Origin: Amoebophrya sp. A120 | Lineage: Eukaryota > Sar > Dinophyceae > Syndiniales > Amoebophryaceae | NCBI GenBank assembly: GCA_905178155.1 | Contig: CAJINV010000017.1 | Span: forward strand, 488,722 to 552,721 | DNA: 64,000 bases | Direction: 5' to 3' | Shown here: in pieces, positions 12,749 through 23,858 of the stretch | How the letters are laid out: the number at the start of each line of letters is the position of its first letter | Position numbering within the stretch: the first letter of the stretch is position 1 | Made by a program: the position numbers and the translations under genes | Notes under the pieces: generated by a model | The model's input: the letters and a program-made list of their open reading frames with translations, nothing else | Database searches by the model: none | Told to the model about the DNA's origin: nothing

Positions 12749-13674
12749 TAGAGGAGCAGAGTTTATTCTTCACGCAGCTCTACTTTCCCCCGAAGACATC
12801 AACTTTTAGTACGTAGAAGACGCCACGGAGACGGACGGGGAAGTTCGCTTGACGACTTTCAAAAGTTGCGTAAAGTCGACAAGTCAACATCACAATATTA
12901 CTCTGTGAGTAGAAAGACGGCGCGAGGAAACAGAATTGATGATGACAAGAGACGAGAAAGCATTGAACACCCGGAAGAGAAAAACTCCGCAGATCAGAGA
13001 ATGCACGAAGGACAAGATGAAAAAACTCACAATCAATACATACCGACGAAGGTGTTGAAAGTTCTTGGAAGCCCATTCTTGTCGCTGTGTGGGGAGCTCC
13101 TGGTGCTCTCGGACTGGAGTTCTTGTATGTGGAAAAGCTGATGTGCTATTTCCTCCAGGGCTTCCATCCCTGCTCCACCACCTGCGATTTCTTCATTTTG
13201 GGGGGGGGGGGCGACCGGGCCAGAAGTTGTCGGGGTGTCTTTTTTTCTCGAGAAACGGAGAATCTTCGCATCAAATTGGCAAAGCATTCTAGGGGAGATT
13301 GATAATGCACACATGAGTGAATCGTGTCTTTGAGTATGAGCGTACAGGGAAAGGTAACGTAAGAGGACTGAGAAGAGGCTGGTTGCCCTTTATTTTGCAA
13401 AAGTGCCAAAGTGTTTTTTTTGTCTTTGTGGTCTTGTTTCTCAGGCTGCAGCTGCGACCGAGGTCGCCCTCGCAAACGTGATGCCTTGACCTGCTTCCGG
13501 GCCGGCCCTAGAGGACCAGCTTCAGCTGTGGGAGCCCGGCACCGTGTCGCCTCCCCTCTGCCAACGGGAGAGGTGCTAGGCAGGGACGGATCTGCGGCCT
13601 CAAAACAAGAATGAGCTAAAGTGGTTGAAGAACGCCACACGAGGACAAGAACACTCCACGAGAAGCTGCCAGCA
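12749..13674. other. Intergenic stretch with a poly-G run
   Basis: About 0.9 kb between genes. It holds a run of 12 G at 13200-13211. A long minus-strand frame (13146-13823) overlaps the next gene's first exon antisense and has no recognisable domain, so I treat it as non-coding. No other feature is visible. Confidence 0.45.
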
Positions 13675-16600
13675 ATGACGGTCTCTCCGACGAAAGCTGG
13701 CAGCACCGGCAAGCCGATGAAGTCGTATTTCAATGCGGCGCAGTCGAAGGCCGAAACCGGGGGTGGGGCGGCACGGGAGCCAATATCGCTGCTGGAGCAG
13801 CTGCGGGACAAATTATCGTTCAATGGGATGGAATACCAAGGTAATGATGTACGAACGAATCAAGATTAAACGGCCAAGTTTTTGTAGTACTCCCCCGACC
13901 CCGTATTTTATTGCATGACCGAGGACGATGTAAAAATTCTTGATTCCCCAAAACTAAGTACTCCTATCTAAATCGTTAAAACCAGATTCTTACGAGCATG
14001 TGAAGCCGCTCGCGGACTTTTGGAAGATCCTTTCCCGGCGGTCCACGGGGACGAAGCGCCACGACTTGATCGAAAACCGACGGCTCCAGCTCCCCATGAA
14101 CATCCCCGACACGATTGTTTTCGACAACAATTTTCCCAAACCGCTCTGGCTGCACACCAACGAGGACGGGGGGTTGCTGCTCAAAAAGTGCGAGGATTTC
14201 GAGGTCGGGGACCTGTTCAAACACTTCGAGAAGAACCGCACCGCGGTGCTATGCATTGCAAATATGTCTGGGTCTGGAAAGAATGGGATTTGTGATGCTA
14301 CTGCTAGCTGTCGATCACTATCACACAGAAATCTGTATTGCATGAGAGGCAACAAGAGCCGGACAGATTGTTGCCACTCAAGGAGGGCATTTCTCATGCA
14401 GAATAGGCATGAGAAAACCTTTGCGAAAGCTGTGATGCTAGAGAATGCATCACAGGCATCGGAGGCCATATACAATTTGCATGACAAACTCTTCCAGACC
14501 AAGACATATTTGCATGTGATTGGTGCTGCGCACCTACCAAGACGACGTGGACACGAAAAAGAGCGTGAACATCCCCGTGGCCGTGATGAAGACGGCGCAG
14601 GGGCGGTGTAACTCGGTGAAGCTCATGTACGGCAACGATTTCCGGGACTTGATGGAGGAGTTTTTGAAGCAGCGCTACGACATGCCCACCACCGTGGTGC
14701 AGAAGTACGTGAAGGCCCGGGGCGGCTACAACCACATCATTCGGGTGGTGTGGCGCCGCGACATGCCGATTTTGAAATACATCATCCGGAACCAAATCCC
14801 CATGTCGCAGGGCTGCTTCTACGCGAAATTGTACTCGGGGAACAAAAACAAGAAGCAAGTGAAGGTGAAAGTCCCGGACCGGTCAAAGAAGGGGATTTTA
14901 CGTGCGAAGTCGCCCCCGAAGCCCAGAAGCGAGAAGAACGTCGACGAGAACGAAGAAGACGACGGAAAAAGGGCGGCGGAAGAGGCGGCGAAATTACTCG
15001 AGGAAGAGAAGAAAAAGCAGGAAGCCGCGGCGAAGCCGAAAAAACCCGAGTTCGACGAGGAGGGGGTAGTGGACGTGGTGCCGACACGGTCCGAAGCGTA
15101 CGCAAGTTTGGACCAGGTGGTCAGAAACACGCTGGTTTGGCTCGGAACTGAAGCGGGGCTGGAGTTTGACGAATTCGTCATCGATTTTATCGACGCGGAG
15201 GAGGATGAGATCGTGGAAACGATGCAGCTATGCAGTGCGATCAGGAATTTTCTTCATTAAACCGGACAGAGTACTAGAGCTTGCATCTTCAAAAATGCGT
15301 ATGATATTTAGGCATGGACAGCGAGAAACGTGTGATACAGCACTGGTTGAAGCAAGTAGAAGTTGAAGTACTAGAAGTCCGAACCCGAAGTGCAGATTAT
15401 ACTCTCTTGCAATGCATAGCAAAAGCGAGAGTCGCTGATTTTAGCCGGGGGAGGAGACGATGATGGAAACAACTCGGCAACGAGTTCCTCTGGAACACGA
15501 AAAAACAAGGCTGGACTCCAGCTCACGGGAGTATTTGGTCCCAAAGCGGCGAAAAAGAAGGCCAAGGTGGAGAATTTGCAGATGATTCAGGTCCGAGCGT
15601 TCAGAATACGACCCTCGAAGCGCTTTGGGTACACGATGAAGATAGAACGCCCGCTGGATTCCTTCAAATTCAAGGACAAATTGGTGCACTCAAAGGTATA
15701 TCAGCACAACGCGTAGAGGTAGATGAAATTGAAGTTCTTTTCTCGAAGATTCTGATTCGACGCAAGTATGCGATCTGATTTGGGTTTTTAGCACGCGGAA
15801 AAGAAAATCCAGGTGAGAGAAAGAGATGAACACGATACAAATATAAAACACCTCAGTGCGGCGTTTGCGGTTGCAGCTACCTTCCTTCCGAGCTCCCGCA
15901 CGAAGTCCACACCCTGACTATCCAAAACATGTTCGAGCAAGCCAATCGCTTAGGGCTTCACTTCTCCTGGAACGCAGCCACTCTGGCCGCGACGCAGCGG
16001 GACGCGAGCAACTACAGCCTGCATAAGGTCTCCCGGGGGTGTTACGCGCTAATCCAGCAACTGCGGCAGTTGTTTGAGAAAGGGGAGGAATACGCGCAAT
16101 ACTTCCAGGACAAGGAATTTGACGACAATGTGCGAAGTTGCGCGCAGTTGCCGAAGTACTACCCGAACATCAAAGTGAAGAAGGCCAACGAGGAGAACAC
16201 GCACGACATGCCGGAGACGTTTGAACTGGACCCAGATCTGGTCAGACTCTCCAGAACCAAACCCGTGGAGCCCGTCCACTTGCTCACGTTGCAAACGCTG
16301 AACAACGACTACAAACAGATCCGGAAAGTGTACGAGTTCCAGGACCCGATGTTGCGGTACAAAGTAGTGTTTTACTTCAAGCACTGCACGGGGATCCCGG
16401 CGCAGTACAAAAACTGCGAAATGGACCTGAAGTTCGACATTTTCGACCACGAGTGCACCGTTCCTTTGATTACCTGCAAAGACCCGTCCACGGGCATGAA
16501 TGATCCGGACTACAGTTACCTCCAGGACGAAAGTAAGACCAATCCGGAAAACCAGTTTCGGGCGCCGGAGGGGTCTTTGCTAGGCAGGGCGTTTGCGTTC

Positions 16601-19584
16601 AAAGCGTTTCACGTGCTCTGCAAAACGCCGAACGGACTTGTACAGTGGGCGAGGGAGCACCAAAAACTGAAGATTTTCCTCCGGGCGGACGGACAAAACG
16701 TCGCGACGGTAAGAAGCGTGGTCGTTGGTTGATATTCGCTAATAGAGATTAACTTGTGATCATCTAGTACAAAAATGCGGTGCGGAGAAAGTAAACGCGT
16801 TGTGGTGCCTGTGTTTGGCAGCGGTTCAACAGCACTCTTCCTGATGTTTGAAACCACCACCGACAGGTTCACGCCCCGATGCAGAAGCTCGCCCTAGAGA
16901 AGTCGTTGATGAAGAGCTTCAAGCTGCCCTTCAAGCAAGGCCCGATCGGCTACACACACTTGGATATCTCACTGGGGGTAGGAATTATGATTTATGAAAT
17001 TTTCTTTACATGACTGCCCCTGGGAGCACTTGGTACCTTTCTCCTGAGGATTGTATTACCGATGGGTATGTAAATGTATATGTTTGCACTTGCTTGAAGA
17101 AGCATGCACATAATATCTTGTGGGAATCAAACGTTGTTGTCCCAGATTATCGGCGGGGACGTGTTTGACGCAATCTACACGCCCAAGCGGAAATACGAGC
17201 GGTTTCTCTTCCTCCCCCCGAAGGAGTTTTCCGTACCAGAGCCCCTACCCGACGCTTGGCTGGAATTGTTACTCAATGATGTCGATCCGGGCACGAGGAG
17301 ACGAGCCGAAGCGCCGGCGCCAGATAGCTTGTCGAGACGGGTGATCGAAAAGATAAGGGTGGAAGACGAGAAGAAAGCCGGAAAACAGTATTTTAGGATT
17401 TAGGGCTAGCGAGCACGCGACTCAGTTTGACAACTTCTACTTCTGAATGGCTATGCTCGATGTAGCAATGCAGCAGGCCACTTGCGCCGTGGATTTGCTG
17501 TAGAATTGCATGACAGCAGACGAAGGTCCTACTTCTTTTAAACGAAGAAGCCGCAATTTTTAAGTATTTATTTCCCAGATCCGGCCCCGTGATTACCCCA
17601 ACCGAGGAGCTCGTGATGCCATCCGGTTCCTCGGAATTTGTCATCACCGACGAGGAGAACTTCTTTTCCATGTCCCGCCCCGCCTCCGCTAAAACCTCGT
17701 CACGCCCCGGCTCCAGCTCCCAGCCACGACCCGGCTCCGCGAAAGCGGCCTCGAGCTCTCGACCCGGGTCCGGCGTCGTCAAGAGCTCTTCCCGCCCACA
17801 GTCTGCCACGTCAAACCAGGCGGGGAATCAGCAGCAGCAGCAACCGAGCGCGATCCCAGACGAAGACGCACGAGTGGTCTATACGGGGACGAGCAGCAGC
17901 TCTTCTTCGACGAATAAGCGGAACTACCGTGGTCGATCCGGTTCGAACGCCAGCTCGGGTCGCGGGAGTAACTCCGTTCCCCGGAGACCCCAATCGGCCA
18001 ACACCATCGTGGAGCAGCAGCAGATGCGGTACTCTTCGATGGAATCCCCGGTCACCGCCGGCGGTTCGGGGGGAATCGGCATGGGAAACAGAAACAATTC
18101 TGGCAGAACCCCGGGAGGAGCGCGCAGGCCCGCGAGCGCGAGACCGCCGTCCGCAAGACCGGCGAGCGCCAGTGCCAGGGAGCAACAGGATTTCTTCTCG
18201 GCGAGAAGAGCCACGGGTGGTGAGCCAGGAGTAGAACAGGAACAGCAGATGGTCTCCTCGTTCGGAACAGCAGGAGGACAGCAGCAGCACATCCGCAGCT
18301 CCTCCGCAAAAACTAGTAACAAAGGCGGACATCATCAGCCTCCGAGTATGAGCATCTTGACCAGCACGGGAGTACCGCAAACCTCGGAGTCGAGGGTTCT
18401 CAGTCACTACGAAAACCTTATTTCCGCTTTGGATGAAGACGCACGAGATACGGAGATGCAGGACTTCGATCCCGATGAGGAAGAGGAAGAAGAGTTGGAC
18501 GACGCTACGCAAGAAAAAATCATCATACATGCATGAGGCGCACTAGACACAATATTCTTGAAGTTTTTCCAACTACCGATGAACGCATGGCTGAACAACT
18601 TGTCATGCTGACTTGAATGCGGTGGCGGTCCAGGGCGAAAAAAATTGTCATTCTCATTCAGTCGTGTTAGCATAATTCGTGCGTCTATGGTGAAAAATTG
18701 CTTACTTTGGATAGATGACGACGAAATCGTCCTCGGTGCGAATGACGAGATGGAAATTATCCACGCACATCATGCAAACAAATCCCCGCACGCGATGCAC
18801 CAGCACCCGCTGCCCCACGACACGAGCTACGCGCCGGCACCGGAACCCTTGTTCCTCGAGGGCCAATTACGCGCGCTGCACAACGTCGGCGCGATTGGGG
18901 AAAAATGGTACGTGAATCTGTCGATTTTGGACGGCATATTCCACCTGGAAAAGGAGACGGAGCTAGTGGTGGGCCCGCGGCTGCGCGAAACGTTCGCTAG
19001 ACAAGTGGTAGGGCCGCTGGACGACTTGAAGTTCTGCATCAAACTCGACGGGCTGGACACAGAGAGCTTGGCATACATGCGGAGGGTGCTGGTACAGAAA
19101 TTGAAAACTTTTGCACAATGTCCTCCTTCCCTCACCCTACCAATCTACACAGCTGCCTGATGTCGAATATTTGCCGCGTGGCCGCATGTAGTTCGCTCGC
19201 TTCTAGTACCTACTTACTTATTTCGCGGAAAAAATCAATACGACACCGAAAACTCAGCTCCGCGTGAAAGCTTACAAGCACCTCGAGGGAAGCACCAATG
19301 CAGCCGTCGGTGTCAAAAAGTCCGGCGAGTCGGAGGAGCTCCCGGTTTCGCTCGATATGGCCAACATTTCCGACGTTATCGTCGACAAACGCCACGCCTT
19401 CGGCAGCATCGAGTTCGCAGAGCTGAAGCACCACCAGGTCAAGTTCCCGAATGCGCACGTGTTCGGCGCGTTTTACCTGAAACGCAGACAGGAACTGGAC
19501 GCGCAGACGTTGCGGCGGATCAGTTGCAGCCTCACCTGGAACGCGGCGTACAAAAAATTCGAGTACACCGAGGCAAACCGGTGA
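13675..19584 (+). CDS. Large unrecognised multi-exon protein (about 1400 residues)
   Basis: I do not recognise this protein. Exons that join in frame are 13675-13840, 13986-14250, 14528-15234, 15445-15695, 15792-15812 (a 21-nt micro-exon encoding HAEKKIQ), 15857-16708, 16867-16977, 17146-17393, 17570 to about 18530, about 18713-19091 and 19258-19584. The first half is globular (for example DTIVFDNNFPKPLWLHTNEDG and VVQKYVKARGGYNHIIRVVW), then an acidic/Lys-rich linker. Exon six opens with CGVCGC. Stretches such as MIQVRAFRIRP-KRFGYTMKIERP look beta-rich and could be C2-like, but this is weak. Exon nine is low-complexity, with repeated Arg-Pro-Ser-Ala/Gly motifs (SRPASAK, SRPGS, ARPPSARPASAS), then an acidic end. 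The 14251-14527 intron is an introner and 17394-17569 is non-canonical. The junction near 18530-18713 is unresolved, so the last two exons might belong to a separate gene. Confidence 0.6.
14251..14527 (+). mobile_element. Introner with 23-nt TIRs and GGTGCT target duplication
   Basis: This 277-nt insertion interrupts the codon for Leu in NRTAVLRTYQDD. The hexamer GGTGCT occurs at 14245-14250 and again at 14522-14527; removing one copy plus the insert restores the reading frame. Inside, 14257-14279 and 14492-14514 are inverted repeats matching at 22 of 23 positions, with core TGTCTGGGTCTGGAA. The interior holds several GCATGA/TCATGC motifs and no coding sequence. The spliced borders cannot be GT-AG. 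This is the structure of a non-autonomous DNA element used as an intron. Confidence 0.88.
17394..17569 (+). mobile_element. Non-canonical intron flanked by AGTATTT direct repeat
   Basis: The heptamer AGTATTT lies at 17387-17393 and 17563-17569. Fusing the two copies joins the upstream frame (EKKAGKQY) to the downstream frame (LFPRSGPVITPTEEL) without a stop, while direct read-through meets TAG at 17401. The interior contains one GCATGACA motif, as in the introners. Terminal inverted repeats are not obvious. Confidence 0.45.
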
Positions 19585-20272
19585 GGGCGGCGGGGAGGTG
19601 GTATTTGCCGGATCGCGAACAAGGCAGGGGGAGGGAGTGCGGATAAGATTAGAAAGCTCTCAACATCTCATACAACAAGATCATGTAAAGCAAAGATGAA
19701 ATATCAAACCGTAGAAATATGCTTCATCCCAAGAAGTAAGTCGATCCATATTACATTCGACGGGACTGTGAAAAGTCACATGATTCTTTCCATACAGATG
19801 CAGGTGTAGCGACACCATGCCTGAGGCCACTTCATCATGGTGTTTTTTTATTGAAAAAACATCAAACACAGCGACAGAAACGAAATTGGCGAGTGCTTTT
19901 GACACAAGTAGAGTCGCATCGTCTTCAGCGACTTGCTTCGTTGTGTGAATGTTGGTGAATATTGAGAATTTGTAGAAACCGCGTATGTGTAGGGGTGACT
20001 ATTCCACCCCGACTTTCACGATCGGAGTCAAAGATCACGAACTTCACAAGAATCTGACTATAGGTTGCAGAAAGGACTTCCTTGCAGCATATTTGCTGTC
20101 GACAGCCCAATGAATTAGTCGTAGGCCTAGCGACTCGCATCTGTATTTTTTTGTTTGCTTTTTATATTCACCAAGTGAAAGATTGCAGCATCCATAGGCA
20201 TACCGACCTCTTAGCTAGCAAAATATTTTCAATTGAGAGCCCTATTCGGATAAACGAAAAGAATCAAAAAGA
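19585..20272. other. Intergenic stretch, no supported gene
   Basis: About 0.7 kb between the large unknown gene and the SURP gene. Short frames only; nothing recognisable on either strand. Confidence 0.45.
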
Positions 20273-22375
20273 ATGTCGACTGGGAGTGCTAGCTCCTCCT
20301 CTTCCTCCTCGAGGCTCCCGCCCCCGCAATTCCGTCTGCCCTGGGCAAACAAAAACAGTTTCGGAACGCAGTCGTTGCAAGACTTCGCGGTCCCAGAAAC
20401 TCTAACTGAGCATCTCATCATGGAGCATGTTGCTGGCTTTGTGATAAAATACGGCGAAGCAGCAGAGTTCCGACTGAGGCTAGCAACGGAAAACAGTGCG
20501 AACGATGCTGCACGACTCAGCGCGTCGTCGAGAAGCAGTGGCAGTGGGAGCAGCTCAACATCTAATGGAAAGGTGGATCACACCGATACCAGCAAGACGA
20601 CCAGCGCGGCCAGCAACAAACACAGCCAGCTCGCGTTTCTGGAGCCCGAGCACCCCTTGCGGAAGTACTACGAATGGCTAAAGCGGACCAAGGCAACACT
20701 GGAGGAGCGCGCGCCGCACTTACTCCCTCGCGGTTGGAACCTTTGGCGGAAAGTTTTACCGTCAGAATCCATCGTGAATACGCACGTCGAGGTCGTGAAC
20801 AAAGAGGACCAATCCACTTCTTCGAGCGCTGACGACGCGGAAGATGGGAACATATCGGCGTTTCTCGGAGCTATGATGGGAGAAGAAAACACGAAGAGAA
20901 AGAACAAGCGGCACCGTCGTGCCAGCGCTGGGGAAGATGATGAGAGCCACAGCGAAATGAACGGTCGGGATAGAAGCGGTCGCCGCTCGAACAAACGTGC
21001 GAAAACTTTGTCCGCGAGTAAAGCTTCTCGCCCAGCATCGCCCTCGCCGCCAGAAGCGGAAGACGTCGGCTCCATGTTCTTTGAGGACTACGAAGATGAA
21101 AACAGCCAGGACTGGCACAGTGCGGCGCTGATTTGCGGCGCGCACAAACTGACACCGGAATTGGAGAAGGCGATTCAGGGCATTGGATGTGCGCTACTCG
21201 AGAAGAAAGATCGTCGCTTCGCAGACACGGCGTTGCGACTGAAACTGGACGAATCCGCTGTTCTCGTGCGAGATGAGAGCGGCGTTTTTATCTCTCTGAG
21301 CACAGCAGCGCAAGCAACCCGTGCAGCTGCGAAAGCATATTTTGATCATGTCATTGGCGTTGTTGCGAAAAAACTCGAAGCCGCGGCGCAACAAGGGTCA
21401 TTGTCGTCACTAGGAGGACCAGAGGACAACTACATGGACAGAGGACCAGAGGACAACTCCACCCAGAGCGCACAAGAACTCGAAAACGAGTCCTACCACC
21501 TGAGTGCACAGACCGCTCATTTTCTCGCTAGGGTCGCCCGTAAAATTTTCGAGGAAGACGAGAAACGCGCGAAACGGGCGGAAGCCGTAGAGGATCCGTT
21601 TAAGCTGTTTTTGGCCGAGATAGAAGAGGAAGACGAAGAGCGGGCAGTTTCATTCGCGGAAGAGGATGTTCCCGACATACATTTCAACATTCCTGTCGTG
21701 GACGAGCAAGAGCCGATCGGACATGTAGAAGATGCCGCCGTAGTACTGCCAGAGGAACACGCTCTGGAAACTGAAGGAAGTCCACCAGCTGTCATCTCTC
21801 AGAATCTGGTGGTATCGGAGAACTTGATTGACGGCCTCCAGGACGAAGATGAAGAGCCGGGCGGGGCCTTCTGCTCAATCGAAAACGAAGAACTACGGAG
21901 CGCAAACGTGGTAGACACGTCCGAAGATAACGGCGCCGCTAAGTTTGGCGACACCAATTCTGTAGACGCGCAGAGCGTGAGCGCGCCAGGCAACAGTTTG
22001 CACAGCGAAGAACTTCATGTGGGGCAGGCTGTGGAGGAGATACAGCAGGCTGCAGCCGTTTCCAGCGTACGAAACACGGCCGTGCTGGCGCATTCATCTG
22101 CCAGTGTAGTTGCTTCGATTCGTGATGGAGGAGACTCAGTTCCTCATGTGTTGCCGCACGACCGGCAATTGCATCAACATGAGGGCGAGCAGATAGGGAT
22201 CAACCAGAAAGAGCTGCCCAGTACCCGGCTTCATCGGCGTTTGACAGCTACAGGCAGTAAAGGGACCGCACCTGTTCTAAAGAGCGAAAAAAAAACATCG
22301 GGTATGTTCGATTACGACAGTGGCAGCTCAGACGAAGACGGCGATGACGCGCTGGCCAAATTTGAAAAGCGATAA
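20273..22375 (+). CDS. SURP (SWAP) domain protein, probable splicing factor
   Basis: SURP domains occur in pre-mRNA splicing proteins such as SFSWAP, SF3A1 and the SUGP proteins, so a nuclear role in splicing is the best inference. The gene is one uninterrupted 700-codon frame from ATG 20273. The SURP signature is split: helix-one sequence LIMEHVAGFVIKYGEAAEFR at residues 48-67 and the closing FLEP-HPLRKYYEWLKR at about 122-138, separated by about 40 Ser/Thr/Asn-rich residues where the domain is normally compact. A basic region (KRKNKRHRRAS, RSGRRSNKRAK) at about 210-245 could be a nuclear localisation signal. The rest is acidic and low in complexity, ending in a SGSSDEDGDDA cluster typical of casein-kinase-2-like sites. 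I see no RRM or G-patch. Confidence 0.72.
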   Translation: MSTGSASSSSSSSRLPPPQFRLPWANKNSFGTQSLQDFAVPETLTEHLIMEHVAGFVIKYGEAAEFRLRLATENSANDAARLSASSRSSGSGSSSTSNGKVDHTDTSKTTSAASNKHSQLAFLEPEHPLRKYYEWLKRTKATLEERAPHLLPRGWNLWRKVLPSESIVNTHVEVVNKEDQSTSSSADDAEDGNISAFLGAMMGEENTKRKNKRHRRASAGEDDESHSEMNGRDRSGRRSNKRAKTLSASKASRPASPSPPEAEDVGSMFFEDYEDENSQDWHSAALICGAHKLTPELEKAIQGIGCALLEKKDRRFADTALRLKLDESAVLVRDESGVFISLSTAAQATRAAAKAYFDHVIGVVAKKLEAAAQQGSLSSLGGPEDNYMDRGPEDNSTQSAQELENESYHLSAQTAHFLARVARKIFEEDEKRAKRAEAVEDPFKLFLAEIEEEDEERAVSFAEEDVPDIHFNIPVVDEQEPIGHVEDAAVVLPEEHALETEGSPPAVISQNLVVSENLIDGLQDEDEEPGGAFCSIENEELRSANVVDTSEDNGAAKFGDTNSVDAQSVSAPGNSLHSEELHVGQAVEEIQQAAAVSSVRNTAVLAHSSASVVASIRDGGDSVPHVLPHDRQLHQHEGEQIGINQKELPSTRLHRRLTATGSKGTAPVLKSEKKTSGMFDYDSGSSDEDGDDALAKFEKR

Positions 22376-23174
22376 ACGAATGCGTGGAGCACTCTTTCGT
22401 CTCGAAGGCTTCCCAGGTTTACTTTTCCACATTTGGGCTGTAGTGAAAAACAACATCGCAACTGTCGTCCTCGCGTATCACCCTGGTGCCGTAGAGGCAC
22501 TGTAGTGTTCCGGTTCAGATACTTGTAGACTAGGGGGAATGCTTCGCAATGGCCCCGTTGTAGTCCCAGTTGGTCAACATGAACATGGTTATTTATTCAG
22601 TTTGATAAACCAATTTCACGCCTCCCAACCGAGCCCGAGCTGCCAACGAAAGATCCTACTAAGATCGTAACACTTAGACAATGTTGGCAGAATGATCTTC
22701 ACTGTGCTGGATTTTGGATCCTGATACCCAAAGTTCTTCTGCAGCGTAGGCATCACCGACACGACGACATGCAAAGGATCCATGTAGGACGCTGAAGGCA
22801 AAGGAGTTAATTCTGATTTTCCCTATGCGCCGTGAAGATTGTAGATTTTGAAGTCGAGCGAGATCCGTGATTGTTTTCTGAAGTTATTCGATTCTCATTC
22901 CCGTCTCTGAAGATCTTCAGCCCTTTTTTTTGCAGAGCTGCGTTTTATTCAGCCTTTATTATCCACCACAAGCCTTTCCTTGGCTACTTGATCCTTCCGA
23001 CGACGCATTGCAAAATAAAGTTTGATTTTCCACCTCCCAATTCCAATTCGTACTCGTAGTCCTAGTTCGTAGGATTTTTAGAAGTTTTTGTTCTGGTCGT
23101 TGTATTCTAGTTTCGTATTTTCACGAACAAGAACATCACCAGACGAGTATTCAGAAAAAACTATCTCCTCGAAG
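22376..23174. other. Intergenic stretch, no supported gene
   Basis: About 0.8 kb; it presumably contains the SURP 3' region and the cold-shock gene's leader. A 61-codon minus-strand frame at 22616-22801 has a protein-like composition but no other support. Confidence 0.4.
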
Positions 23175-23858
23175 ATGAGTTGCGCGGGTGTGGTGAAGTT
23201 TTTCAACGTGACGAAGGGCTACGGCTTCATCACGACGGAGCGTGGGGATGTGTTCGTGCATGCCAACGACGTGTCCGGAAACCCGTTGCAGGAGGGCGAC
23301 GAGGTCTTCTTCGACGAGGTTTTCGATGAGATGAAGCAGAAGATGCGCGCCTCACAGGTTCAGGGCGGCACCGGCTCGCACATGATGAACAAGGGCAAAT
23401 TTGGCGGTGGCGGTGGCAAGTTCGGTGGCGGCGGCAAGTTCGGCGGAAAGGGCGGTAAAGAAATTGACGTTGTTGATGTTTCTTACTTGGTCCGATAGAG
23501 ATTTCTTTATCCAACGATTCTGACTCCAGCTTTAGAACCGTGGTAGCTTTCCCATCGTGTAGATGAATTTCAGCTGGGTTGAGCTTTAGTCCGGATAGAT
23601 CATCGAGATCTACTACAACCTTTCGTTCCGCACACTATGTTACCCTTTCCTTGTTTTCAATTCCATCCCGAACGCAACCAAGAAAAATTTCTACACACTT
23701 CTTGTTGACCATGGCGAAACAATCCAAAAACAGGATACGACGGTGGATATGGCGGAGGTTTCGGCGGCGGTAAGTTCGGGTTTGACAAGGGCTTCGGTGG
23801 CAAGGGGTTCGATGACTTCGGCGGCAAGGGCGGGTTCGGCGGCGGCCCGATGTGGTAA
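23175..23858 (+). CDS. Cold-shock domain protein with Gly-rich tail
   Basis: This 134-residue single-strand nucleic-acid-binding protein has a cold-shock domain at residues 3-64: GVVKFFNVTKGYGFITTERG-DVFVHANDV, with RNP1-like KGYGFI at 14-19 and RNP2-like VFVHA at 26-30. The C-terminal half is glycine repeats of the type GGGGKFGG, continued in the second exon (GYDGGYGGGF and GGKGFDDFGGKGG). Exons are 23175-23454 and 23734-23858, joined by a GT-AG intron of 279 nt; the phase-1 junction completes a Gly codon. The ATG at 23175 directly precedes the domain. Proteins of this layout are numerous in dinoflagellates and are often RNA chaperones or translational regulators; the specific role is not determinable. 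Confidence 0.9.

Noticed and set aside
13146-13823. Minus-strand frame of 225 codons
   Set aside because: It overlaps the first exon of the large + strand gene, crosses a poly-G run, and has no domain or homologous look.
17811-18530. Minus-strand frame of 239 codons
   Set aside because: It is the antisense shadow of the Arg-Pro-Ser/Gln-rich low-complexity exon on the + strand.
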